The notes below the pieces were generated by a model. The model made no database searches. It was not told the DNA's origin and saw only the letters and a program-made list of their open reading frames with translations. Position numbers and translations under genes: made by a program. From a bacterium (GTDB lineage: Bacteria; Bacteroidota; Bacteroidia; NS11-12g; UBA9320), in assembly GCA_018223105.1 (NCBI GenBank), contig JAAEYY010000013.1, positions 1-47,320 of the forward strand: a DNA stretch of 47,320 nucleotides, read 5' to 3'. The number at the start of each line of letters is the position of its first letter. Position 1 is the first letter of the stretch. Of the stretch, positions 17,862-26,299 are shown in pieces.

Positions 17862-18538
17862 TTTTGGCTAATCATTTTAAAAACCAAATCCGAGTAGAAT
17901 GTCTGAACAGAATCTTCTCCATCTATGGTGTCTGTTAGTTTAGGTAAATGATCTGCAAAGTATCGCTGCAGATGCGCTCCTTCAATAATAGTGGAGATTA
18001 GCATATGTGGGTATCGAAAATTTGAATTAATTGATAACACGAATTTGGAAATTCGATCAACCAATTGTTTGTATCCAAGAAATACACCCTCTTTATTTAC
18101 TTGATCCACCGATCTGTTTAAAAACACCTTCGGCGATTCATTAATAACGATATTATTGAGTTTAACTTCATTGATATGTGAGAAATCAGAATCTTCTTCT
18201 ACTTGCTCCGTGATTAACTCTATCGAAGATCGCAGACATTTTATTGCTGAGGTGACATTTGCAGTTTTAAAGGATAAACGATAGTCCATCCAGGCCCAGT
18301 ACCAAGATGTAATGTAAAGCAGTAATTTATGCTTGCTCTCAAAATAACGGTAAATTGAGGCTTCGCTGGTTTCTATAACTCTGGCAAGTTTCTTAAAGGT
18401 AAACTGCTCAAAACCAAGCTCATCTATCATGTCTATAGAGGATGCTATGATCCGCTTTCCCAAATCACTGGATTGAGGGTCCTTTATATAAACCGCCGGG
18501 TTAATTTGTATGGTTATCTGAGGAAAAGGGTTTTCCAT
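17858..18538 (-). CDS. TetR-family transcriptional regulator
   Basis: 226 residues. The N-terminal helix-turn-helix lies at about residues 28-72 (FTFKKLARVIETSEASIYRY), a classic TetR pattern. The C-terminal ligand/dimer domain is diverged. There is an N-terminal extension of about 24 residues ahead of the first HTH helix. It is the first gene of the exporter operon and overlaps the ABC gene by 4 bp (ATGA). A palindrome inside its own promoter (18561-18573) suggests that it represses itself and the pump genes; the inducer is unknown. A promoter box ends only 8 bp before its ATG, so the mRNA leader must be very short. Confidence 0.88.
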   Translation of the reverse strand: MENPFPQITIQINPAVYIKDPQSSDLGKRIIASSIDMIDELGFEQFTFKKLARVIETSEASIYRYFESKHKLLLYITSWYWAWMDYRLSFKTANVTSAIKCLRSSIELITEQVEEDSDFSHINEVKLNNIVINESPKVFLNRSVDQVNKEGVFLGYKQLVDRISKFVLSINSNFRYPHMLISTIIEGAHLQRYFADHLPKLTDTIDGEDSVQTFYSDLVFKMISQK

Positions 18539-18546
18539 TATTTCTG

Positions 18547-18576
18547 CAAAAATATAATTAATAGTAATACTATCAA
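18547..18576 (-). promoter_or_regulatory. Promoter of the tetR-exporter operon
   Basis: On the minus strand TTG (18574-18576), a 19-bp spacer and TATTTTTG (18547-18554) match the Bacteroidota -33/-7 consensus exactly. The box ends 8 bp before the tetR ATG at 18538. Confidence 0.75.
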
Positions 18577-18597
18577 TTTAGTAGATAAGACTATTAA
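18558..18597. promoter_or_regulatory. Candidate TetR operator
   Basis: The palindrome ATAGTAATACTAT (18561-18573; five-base arms, three-base centre) fills the spacer of the tetR promoter. A larger inverted repeat, TTAATAGT (18558-18565) / ACTATTAA (18590-18597), extends towards the divergent acetyltransferase gene. A repressor bound here would block the exporter operon and could also affect the divergent gene. Confidence 0.6.
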
Positions 18598-18655
18598 CCA
18601 AGATGAGATCGAATTGTTTTATTGGAATATAATTTTTTCTTTAGTTTCCCTCAAA

Positions 18656-19153
18656 ATGAGTGAAATGCATATGAGGTCTGCCCGCTTGGAGGATTGTGAG
18701 AGCATCCGAAATATTATGAACTTCGAGATTCAGAACCGCAGTTCTATGTACGACGAAGTTCCAAAGAAACTTGAGGAGGTGCAAAACTGGTTCTACTCTA
18801 AAATGAACTCGAACTTCCCTGTTCAGGTAGTTGAAGTAGGGACTAAAGTTTGTGCTTATGCTACATATGGTGCATTCAGGCCAAAGTCTGCTTATCGATT
18901 TACAGTAGAACACTCTATTTATGTCCATCGCGAATTTCAGGGGCAAGGGATAGGAGATCAGCTGATGAAATGGTTAATTGCTTCCATCGCGGATAATGGA
19001 TATCACAGTTCAGTTGCTGGTATCGATAGCGGAAATACCGGTAGTTTAAAATTCCACGAAAAATATGGCTTTGTTGAGGTAGCACGTTTTAAGGAGATTG
19101 GATTTAAATTTGATCGGTGGTTAGATCTAATCTTTATGCAGAAAATACTGTGA
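18656..19153 (+). CDS. GNAT-family N-acetyltransferase
   Basis: 165 residues from the ATG at 18656; two further in-frame ATG codons follow closely (18665, 18671), so the exact start is uncertain. The acetyl-CoA binding motif A is clear (QGQGIGDQLMKWLI, residues ~95-108), as is motif B (NTGSLKFHEKYGFVEVARF). The pattern resembles the phosphinothricin/methionine sulfoximine acetyltransferase branch, whose members acetylate small amines; the substrate here is not known. It is divergent from the tetR-exporter operon and translationally coupled to the next gene by a GTGA overlap. Confidence 0.85.
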   Translation: MSEMHMRSARLEDCESIRNIMNFEIQNRSSMYDEVPKKLEEVQNWFYSKMNSNFPVQVVEVGTKVCAYATYGAFRPKSAYRFTVEHSIYVHREFQGQGIGDQLMKWLIASIADNGYHSSVAGIDSGNTGSLKFHEKYGFVEVARFKEIGFKFDRWLDLIFMQKIL

Positions 19154-19896
19154 ATCATTTGAGAGTTGCTTCTGCTCAAATTTTATCTGTTCCTGGACAT
19201 TTCAAGGAGAATTTCTCTAAGCACTTGGCCTTGATAAAGCTGGCAGTAGCAAATGGAGTGGATGTAATCTTGTTTCCGGAACTTTCTCTAACTGCCTACG
19301 AACCCAAGATGATCAAAGATCTTGTTCCGCTAGTTGAGCAATTTGACTTATCTGAGGTTCAAGATATCTCCAATCGGCACAATTTGACCATTTTATTGGG
19401 ATTGCCAACTAAAGGAACTACTAATCCTCGGATAAGCCTCAGAATCTTTCAAGCTAATCTCGAACCAATTGATTATTCCAAACAGCTACTTCACGAAGAT
19501 GAGCTTGCATACTTTGAACCGGGGTCTCAGCAAGAATTTCTGGAAGTTAAAGCAGTGAAAATAGTGCCCGGGATTTGCTACGAAACAATGCAGGAAAAGC
19601 ACAATGAAATAGCATTGGCTGAGAAAGCAGATCTCTATCTAGCTTCAGTAGCAAAAGATCAACAAGGAATCTTAAAAGCTGTAGAGCATTATCAGAAATT
19701 GTACCATAATACTGGCGTTATAACCTTGGTCTCCAATTGTATTGGCCCTATGGATGGAGTTATCTGTGCAGGAATGTCGACCGTGATTCATAGACATGAT
19801 TCTCTGGTTTTATTAAATGAGAAAGAAGAAGGACTTTTGATTTACGACTACCATTTGGGGCAGGTTCGAAAAGTCCTTCTTCCTTTGGAAATCTAG
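19150..19896 (+). CDS. Carbon-nitrogen hydrolase (nitrilase superfamily)
   Basis: 248 residues. I start at GTG 19150 because it overlaps the acetyltransferase stop (GTGA) and the protein then begins directly with the family's first strand (LRVASAQI). The Glu-Lys-Cys triad is present: Glu44 (LFPELSLTAYEP), Lys111 (YSKQLLHEDE) and Cys143 (PGICYETM). The enzyme should hydrolyse a C-N bond of an amide or N-acyl compound in the cytoplasm. Pairing with an acetyltransferase suggests that the two act on the same class of amine or amide, but no substrate can be named. The stop overlaps the convergent PKD gene in CTAG. Confidence 0.85.
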   Translation: MNHLRVASAQILSVPGHFKENFSKHLALIKLAVANGVDVILFPELSLTAYEPKMIKDLVPLVEQFDLSEVQDISNRHNLTILLGLPTKGTTNPRISLRIFQANLEPIDYSKQLLHEDELAYFEPGSQQEFLEVKAVKIVPGICYETMQEKHNEIALAEKADLYLASVAKDQQGILKAVEHYQKLYHNTGVITLVSNCIGPMDGVICAGMSTVIHRHDSLVLLNEKEEGLLIYDYHLGQVRKVLLPLEI

Positions 19897-22800
19897 TTCT
19901 TTATGACTTGCTGTCTAAAGCTCCCTCTATCGGTAATAACTTCAATAATATAAGTCCCACTAGTTTCGGGTAGACTAATCTTCCAGCTATTTCCGGCTTT
20001 TTCAGTGACATCTGCATTCACTTTCTTTCCGTCGATAGTGTAGACATTAATACGTTCTAAATACCCTTTAGAAACATTCACATTGAGTATATCCGATACA
20101 GGGTTTGGATATAAATGTACATTTCCCGGATCGAGGTCCTTGATACCTAAGCCTTCGCCTACAATCACTTTGAAGGCACCCATTTTTAATACATTTCCAA
20201 AGGAATCCATTCCCACAGAATCGGAATAAATCGAAACACAGTTTGTATTGCTCACTTGTAAGGTAATTTCATATAAACCAAACTCATCATACTCATGGCT
20301 AGGTTGAGTGGCTGTGCTCGAATCTCCATCACCCCAATACCAAAGGTAGCTGAGGTTGCTTCCGGTGGAACTATCGTGTAACCTAACTGTGAAATCTGCA
20401 GTATCTGCTGAATAAGTGAAATATGCGTTGCAATTACCTACTGCCACAGTGATGCAACTATCGGCAGTACAGCCTGTACTGACATCTCGGGCAGTGAGGC
20501 AGACTGTATAGTCGTCTTCCATGCTATAAGTATGTGATACTTCAAATGCAGTATCTGAATCAGAATTATCACCCCAGTTCCAAATATACTGCAGGCTGGT
20601 GCTGCCCTTGTTCTCGGAGTTTATGCTCAAATCATTGACACTATAACTAAAGGCTGGGCTGTTTAAAGTGGAGTTATTTGAAATTGATACGGTTTGGCTT
20701 GTAGAATCATAACATCCTGCAGATGTATACACTACAAGTTTTATTTCAAAGTTACCTGCTTGAGTATAGGTGTGAACCGGGTTTTCTTCAGTAGAACTTT
20801 GTCCATCGCCAAACCTCCAAGTCCATTGAACATTTGTATCACCGGAAATAGTAGTGGTATTTTCAAACTGAACTTGGTAGAAACAACCTGTACTTTGGTC
20901 ATCTACTGTAAAACTCGGTTCAATTCCTGAAATAGAAATATCTATTCTGGAGGTGTCAAAACAGCCTAAAGAATCCTTAACTGCAATTGTGATAACATAG
21001 TCTCCGGCATTATCATAGATATGACTTGGGTTGATCATCCGCTCACCATCCCATTGTCCGTCAGTTGCATCCCAATCATATTCAATAGTTTCAATATTAT
21101 TGACGAATCTGTCCGGATTATTCCAGAAATCACGAGGGTCGATAGGGTAATCAAAAGGCCAAGAATCGTCGCCGTACTGCCAATATCTTACACTGTCATT
21201 GAGAAAAACGGTTAAACCTTCGCATATTCCGTTGTCTTCAATGCTAAACTCAGCTAAAACCCCAACGTTCAAACGTACTGCCCCTTTTTTGATGCATCCT
21301 TTTGTATTCGTCAAAATTAAATTTGGAGTCATTGGGCCGGTGGCATTTCTTGTGAAGCTGTCCCCATTCTCATTTACCTCTAAGTAGGTGTATTTATGCT
21401 TCCAAACGCCAAATGTAGTATCTGTGCCAATAATTAGGGTGTCAAAACCTTGTAATGAACTATCTCTGAAATGCAGAATCTCTGCAACTTCTATAGAGTC
21501 AGTATGCAAGTCATTTGTATATCTAAATCTTTTGTTATCAATGCGGTAAACACCCTCATCATCGGTAGAGTATTCTTCAAAAAGGGTAGGGAACAATTCA
21601 CTTAAACCCGTTGTATCTATGCAAGAACCGAGAAGATTCACCAAGTCAACGTCTTTTAGGTCATCTGCGTAACAATTTTGGCCTGCTAATGCATCTCTTA
21701 TCGCTTTTGCTCCATCATAACTTACAAGCTCTTTCCAATCTTTGATGATAGCCGTAACGATGGTGTCAAGTACAGTTACACCGGTATTTCGATCTAACTC
21801 TGACCTGACCACATAGTTGTACTTCCAATCTTCGCCATTGTAGTTGATGTTTTCATCATTCCTACCACTTACAGGACCGGTATAATCTTCGAGATAATAG
21901 AAAGTTTCAAAGTATGAAATCTTGTCAGGTGTTTTTCCAAACCCTACATCACCATAATTAAGCCTAAAGCTGGATATGTCTCTTTGCTTCTCCGTATTCA
22001 ACTTGAAATACACTTCTTCCCCGACACATATAGCATCCGGTGTTCTGTTTGGACTCACAATATCAAATGATGCATCTAATGCCTTGATTCTAAACATATC
22101 GTGATACCAAACTGTGTCAAGGCAAGTAGGTAAACCATTGGTTTGAAGTGGTCCATTTCCTACAATTAAACCAATAGTAAATGATCCTTCAGGGTCTCTA
22201 AGTCCAAATTGTCCAACCTCACCAGGAGTGTAACCTTTGATGAATTGATCTCCATAAGTGCCAGAAATAGAGTAAGGAAGCACGAATGGTATTGGGCTAC
22301 CAGGTTTTGGGGGAGCTAATACAGCGCCGGAATTAAATGCGTTAAATCCACCTCCGGCAATTGAATCGAAATTCACTGCGAAGTAGGATTGACTTCCGGT
22401 ATTCATGTCAAATTCCAGTATGTAATCGAGGTTGTTACCGTCATAAGGACATGCAATGCCCGAGCTAATTTCGAGTCTGCTCGCATCAGCCGGTCCAATT
22501 ACAATATCTACAGTATCCCTGCTCTCTCTACCAGAAACAGTATCTGTGAGAGTTAAAGTTACTTTATAAGGCTTGATAATAGTTTTGTTGAAAATCTCCC
22601 GGTGCAGGGCGGTCATGCTCTCATCTACCTGAATAGTAGAACAAGATTGTGTGCTATCGTTGTACACTACTGCACAAAACGTATCGAAGCGGTGAAAGAC
22701 ATAGGCACTATCCCAGGTTTTATACCAATGAGAGGGTGTTGAATCTACACTGAAATTGCAGTTCATCCCCGGGAATATTCCTGCTGCTGTGTTTGTGGTG

Positions 22801-23714
22801 CATTGTGGAGCATAAGGGTCTCCAAAATCCCAAATTCTATAGACATTTTCATCACCTCTATTATTCAAATGTTGTAAAGAAGCTAGATGTGTTTGGTCTC
22901 CTACTTTCGTAGTTTCATTGTAATTGAAAGCAAAAACTGACTTCCCATTTAAAATGATGGTAGAGTCTTCGTCTTCAGGTGTGTTGTCGTTATGATAAAA
23001 GGTTGAATTGTTTGGGAAATTGACAAGCTTATTAGCAGTACATTGATACTTTTCATCGTCAGCAATGCGACCAAAAGGAACTTCTATCAAGGCAAAAGGT
23101 CCTTCAACCTGAATAGTATCGAAAACAGTAATATCGCATGAACCAACAATAATTCGTAAAGAAGCCATCCAAGGGCCACCGCCATAATTATGACATGGTG
23201 TAAAACTTTCATCATCAAAATTCATTGGACCTGCTGGAGGGTCACCAAAATTCCATAGGAACGTGTTAATCAGACTTGGATTAGGTAAATTACTTACTGA
23301 AAAGCATGCTTCTCTATTGTTTAGAGTATGGCTGATACTTGGTTTAACCGCAATATTTGTAACAGCAGAATTTACAGTATAAGATTCCGTGCAGCCATTA
23401 ACATCTTCTATCGTCAGTGTAATATTGAATGTTCCATTATTCCTGTAGGTATAAGAAATCACTCCATCTTTATTTACGCCTTCGTACAAAACGGAATCTG
23501 TGGCATCTCCTTGTAATTCATTTCCATCACCAAAATCCCATTCAAATGTGAGAACACTGTCAAAGGGAAGATTAGATGTATTTGTGATTTGAACCACTGT
23601 AGAATCGCAGCCGGCAGAGTTTTGTACCGTAAATGAAGTAATGAAATTGCTGCATTGTGCATGTACAAGTGAAGCTGTAAATAGCACTAATAAAGTAAGT
23701 ATTGTTTTTTTCAT
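19893..23714 (-). CDS. PKD-repeat T9SS-secreted protein
   Basis: 1,273 residues. A signal peptide (MKKTILTLLVLFTASLVHAQ) is followed by a series of PKD-type Ig-like domains marked by W-FGDG or W-GD motifs: FEWDFGDGNELQ, FLWNFGDPPAG, YRIWDFGDPY, VQWTWRFGDGQSS, YIWNWGDNSDS and LWYWGDGDSS. The C-terminus (HLYPNPVSDIL core, ending RQQVIKN) is a T9SS type A sorting domain. The central third (~350-750) has no motif I recognise. PKD domains serve as spacers or binders of proteins and polysaccharides, so a large cell-surface or released protein is likely; no catalytic domain is evident. A TACATTTG box lies at 23736-23743. Confidence 0.88.
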   Translation of the reverse strand: MKKTILTLLVLFTASLVHAQCSNFITSFTVQNSAGCDSTVVQITNTSNLPFDSVLTFEWDFGDGNELQGDATDSVLYEGVNKDGVISYTYRNNGTFNITLTIEDVNGCTESYTVNSAVTNIAVKPSISHTLNNREACFSVSNLPNPSLINTFLWNFGDPPAGPMNFDDESFTPCHNYGGGPWMASLRIIVGSCDITVFDTIQVEGPFALIEVPFGRIADDEKYQCTANKLVNFPNNSTFYHNDNTPEDEDSTIILNGKSVFAFNYNETTKVGDQTHLASLQHLNNRGDENVYRIWDFGDPYAPQCTTNTAAGIFPGMNCNFSVDSTPSHWYKTWDSAYVFHRFDTFCAVVYNDSTQSCSTIQVDESMTALHREIFNKTIIKPYKVTLTLTDTVSGRESRDTVDIVIGPADASRLEISSGIACPYDGNNLDYILEFDMNTGSQSYFAVNFDSIAGGGFNAFNSGAVLAPPKPGSPIPFVLPYSISGTYGDQFIKGYTPGEVGQFGLRDPEGSFTIGLIVGNGPLQTNGLPTCLDTVWYHDMFRIKALDASFDIVSPNRTPDAICVGEEVYFKLNTEKQRDISSFRLNYGDVGFGKTPDKISYFETFYYLEDYTGPVSGRNDENINYNGEDWKYNYVVRSELDRNTGVTVLDTIVTAIIKDWKELVSYDGAKAIRDALAGQNCYADDLKDVDLVNLLGSCIDTTGLSELFPTLFEEYSTDDEGVYRIDNKRFRYTNDLHTDSIEVAEILHFRDSSLQGFDTLIIGTDTTFGVWKHKYTYLEVNENGDSFTRNATGPMTPNLILTNTKGCIKKGAVRLNVGVLAEFSIEDNGICEGLTVFLNDSVRYWQYGDDSWPFDYPIDPRDFWNNPDRFVNNIETIEYDWDATDGQWDGERMINPSHIYDNAGDYVITIAVKDSLGCFDTSRIDISISGIEPSFTVDDQSTGCFYQVQFENTTTISGDTNVQWTWRFGDGQSSTEENPVHTYTQAGNFEIKLVVYTSAGCYDSTSQTVSISNNSTLNSPAFSYSVNDLSINSENKGSTSLQYIWNWGDNSDSDTAFEVSHTYSMEDDYTVCLTARDVSTGCTADSCITVAVGNCNAYFTYSADTADFTVRLHDSSTGSNLSYLWYWGDGDSSTATQPSHEYDEFGLYEITLQVSNTNCVSIYSDSVGMDSFGNVLKMGAFKVIVGEGLGIKDLDPGNVHLYPNPVSDILNVNVSKGYLERINVYTIDGKKVNADVTEKAGNSWKISLPETSGTYIIEVITDRGSFRQQVIKN

Positions 23715-23735
23715 AGAGGGTGGCTTGAATTAGTT

Positions 23736-23743
23736 CAAATGTA
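23736..23743 (-). promoter_or_regulatory. Candidate -7 box (TACATTTG) for the PKD gene
   Basis: TAnnTTTG match on the minus strand, 21 bp before the ATG at 23714. No TTG at the normal spacing. Confidence 0.45.
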
Positions 23744-24043
23744 AGGAAATGTGTTTTTAATAGATGATCTAGCAAAGTATTTGGTTGTATAGCCTCGCTC
23801 AAACGATTTTTATAACAAGAAGTTTGATTTACCTTTTGAATACAAAGTAAACTGTCTCCAATTTATGCTATTTTCTGAGCCAGAGTATCATTGTAACTTT
23901 TGGCAGAGCTTGATGCAATTGCCGTATTACTTGTCGGGGAGACAATGAGAATAAATGGCTTGTTAAATTCTGCTCATTTCAGGGGCTTTATATATTGTCC
24001 CATGGATAGGTGGGAGCTTACATGAAAAATTTAGATACCTAGA
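23744..24043. other. Intergenic region, no gene recognised
   Basis: 300 bp between two minus-strand genes. Only short reading frames without a credible start region or family pattern occur. No clear terminator hairpin with a T-run is seen for the cyclase gene that ends at 24044. Confidence 0.4.
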
Positions 24044-26215
24044 TTATGCTTTCCTCCTCACAAAATACATCTCAACTTCCCCTTTCCCTTTGGCTTGAAT
24101 CTTTCCTCTGGATTCAAACTCAAACTCAGGTTCATTTTTGATGAGATTATAGGTGCTTTCGGAAATATTTACTTTTCCCGCTTCACCTGAACTTTCCATG
24201 CGCGAAGCAGTATTAACAGTATCACCCCAGATGTCGTATTGAAATTTCTTGATCCCAACTATACCGGCCACTACCGGCCCTGTATTTATACCTATTCTAA
24301 TCTCAAATGATGGTTTGTTCTCTGCTTCTTTCTTTTCTTTGTTTAATCTCACAAAGTCACTGATCTCCAGTGCTGCTAAAAGCACACCCTTCACGGTAGA
24401 CTTCGAGCCTTCGGGTAAGCCCCCTGCAGCCATATATGCGTCTCCAATGGTCTTGATTTTTTCTATCTCGTACTTTTCAATGATTTTATCAAATTCGGAA
24501 AAGCATGTGTTTATTTCAGCCACAAGTTCTTTTGGCGTTAATTTCTCCGATATCTGAGTAAACCCCTTGAAGTCAGTAAAAAGTACGGTGGTATCCTCAA
24601 TTAACTTAGCTTCCGCTTCTCCTTTTGCTTTTAACTCTGCAGCTACTTCTTCCGGAAGGATGTTATGGAGTAAATTTTCGCTGGTCTTTTTCTCTTTGTT
24701 GATCCGATTTCGCTGAAGGAAAAAAACAACTGCAAATAAGCTCACCAGCAATAATCCTGCGGTTAGCCCTCTGCCAATAAAACGCCTTCTCTGAATCTCT
24801 TTATCCTTTTCTGCTTGAATCGCTGCATTGCTGAGGCTGTCGGTCAGTGCTTGTTTTTCATAGGCGAATTTGTACTCCCTTCTCATGGTCGCCTTCGTGT
24901 TTTCTTCGCTCACCATGCTATCTTTCATTTGAGCATATAGATTGTGCATTCTTGCAGCCTCGGTAGCTTGACCTAAACTTGCATAGACATTTACCAAGTG
25001 ATCAGTGGCTTCAACAATCATGGTGGTTTCCTGAAGCTCTTGGGCTATTTCAAGACCTTCTAATATTTTAGAAAGAGCTGCCGCTGAATTTCCGTTTTGT
25101 GCTGAAATTTTTCCAAGGCTTATCAAAGCTTGTCCCTCACTTCGTTTGTTGTCAATTTCACGACTCATTTTAAGCGAGTTTTCGAAGTAATATTGAGCAG
25201 AATCAAGATCTCCTTCTTTGTAAAAATGATCTCCAATATTTCGATATGCTGTAAGTGATGTTTGTTTTGAATCAATGCTCTTGGCTATCTGAAGGGCTTT
25301 CCTGCTAATTTTAAGAGATTCGGCTACATTGCCTTGAGCATCTAGAATATTACTTTTATTAATTAAGATACTAGACTCCAGGTAAGGATCCTCTAGTTCT
25401 CTGGCAATGCTGAGCGCCTGCTCCACATGTTTAAGCGCAAGGGTATATTCTTTCTGAATAAGATAAGGCTCCGCGATAGTTTTCAGAAGGAATGCTTTCC
25501 CTTGAGGGTTTTCGAGTCGCTCATGAACTAACAGGCCTTTATCGTAATATTCTAAGGCTGCAGCATAGTTTCCTCGATTCTGATAGGCCAATCCAATATT
25601 TGCATATGTGCCTGCCAAGGCATTGTCATTCTGGTGTTTTTTTGCGAGAGGAATAACCTTGAAGAAGTAATCTAAAGCCTCTTTGCTTTCACCAACATTG
25701 AGGTACGTGGTCCCGATATTGGTAAGTGCATTCATCCTAAACTTAACTTCGTCTATCTCTTCACAAATAGCGATCGCTTTTTTATAATAAATAATGGCAC
25801 TATCGTACATTGCCATTTGATTGTAACAGATACCGGTATTTACAAGACAGCCGGCCATTTTCTTCTTTTGTTTAAGTCTCGATTGAATCTTAATGGCATG
25901 TTTGTAAAGTCGTATAGATTCTTGGTAGTTACCTCGAATAACCCAAGAAGTTCCTTTTGCCGCAAGTGAAAAAGCAATGTATCGATCCAAATTCTTGTCA
26001 CGTGCATATTGCTCCATCTTATCAGCCAGTTTAAATGCACTATCGGGATTTGTAAATTCAACACTTTTGATAATCAGCTCCATTGCATTTAACCTGCTGG
26101 TATCATGAATACTTGTGTTCCTATATTCCTGCCAAAGAGAGTCTGTGTTTTGGGCCGAAGAAGTTAAACTCAGAAAAAACAGAAAGAGAGTGATGGTAAA
26201 TTTGCTAAAACTCAC
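24044..26215 (-). CDS. TPR-repeat membrane-anchored adenylate cyclase
   Basis: 723 residues from GTG 26215, chosen because it begins a signal peptide (MSFSKFTITLFLFFLSLTSS) and avoids running through the divergent helicase gene. About eight TPR units span ~80-430 (NIGLAYQNRGNYAAALEYYD). One membrane helix (~482-500) leads into a short coiled coil and the motif LLHNILPEEVAAEL that normally precedes class III cyclase domains. The catalytic domain (~540-720) has both metal-binding Asp (D548 in FTDFKGFT, D592 in TIGDAYM), the transition-state Asn668 and Arg672, and Lys588 plus Asp661, the pair that selects ATP over GTP. It therefore probably makes cAMP, with periplasmic TPRs sensing a protein or peptide signal. 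Confidence 0.85.
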   Translation of the reverse strand: MSFSKFTITLFLFFLSLTSSAQNTDSLWQEYRNTSIHDTSRLNAMELIIKSVEFTNPDSAFKLADKMEQYARDKNLDRYIAFSLAAKGTSWVIRGNYQESIRLYKHAIKIQSRLKQKKKMAGCLVNTGICYNQMAMYDSAIIYYKKAIAICEEIDEVKFRMNALTNIGTTYLNVGESKEALDYFFKVIPLAKKHQNDNALAGTYANIGLAYQNRGNYAAALEYYDKGLLVHERLENPQGKAFLLKTIAEPYLIQKEYTLALKHVEQALSIARELEDPYLESSILINKSNILDAQGNVAESLKISRKALQIAKSIDSKQTSLTAYRNIGDHFYKEGDLDSAQYYFENSLKMSREIDNKRSEGQALISLGKISAQNGNSAAALSKILEGLEIAQELQETTMIVEATDHLVNVYASLGQATEAARMHNLYAQMKDSMVSEENTKATMRREYKFAYEKQALTDSLSNAAIQAEKDKEIQRRRFIGRGLTAGLLLVSLFAVVFFLQRNRINKEKKTSENLLHNILPEEVAAELKAKGEAEAKLIEDTTVLFTDFKGFTQISEKLTPKELVAEINTCFSEFDKIIEKYEIEKIKTIGDAYMAAGGLPEGSKSTVKGVLLAALEISDFVRLNKEKKEAENKPSFEIRIGINTGPVVAGIVGIKKFQYDIWGDTVNTASRMESSGEAGKVNISESTYNLIKNEPEFEFESRGKIQAKGKGEVEMYFVRRKA

Positions 26216-26286
26216 GGTGATAAGGCTTTCCCAAAGATAGTCTGTTATTTTATTATGCACTGGAAACAAGTGAATTTTACATAACC

Positions 26287-26294
26287 TACCTTTG
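26287..26294 (+). promoter_or_regulatory. -7 box (TACCTTTG) for the helicase gene
   Basis: Exact TAnnTTTG match whose last base lies 5 bp before the ATG at 26300. If used, the transcript would be leaderless or nearly so. No -33 TTG at normal spacing. Confidence 0.45.
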
Positions 26295-26299
26295 CACCA

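Noticed and set aside
23947..24027. 26-codon plus-strand frame in the gap before the cyclase gene
   Set aside because: No ribosome-binding or family signal and no conservation evidence; likely chance.
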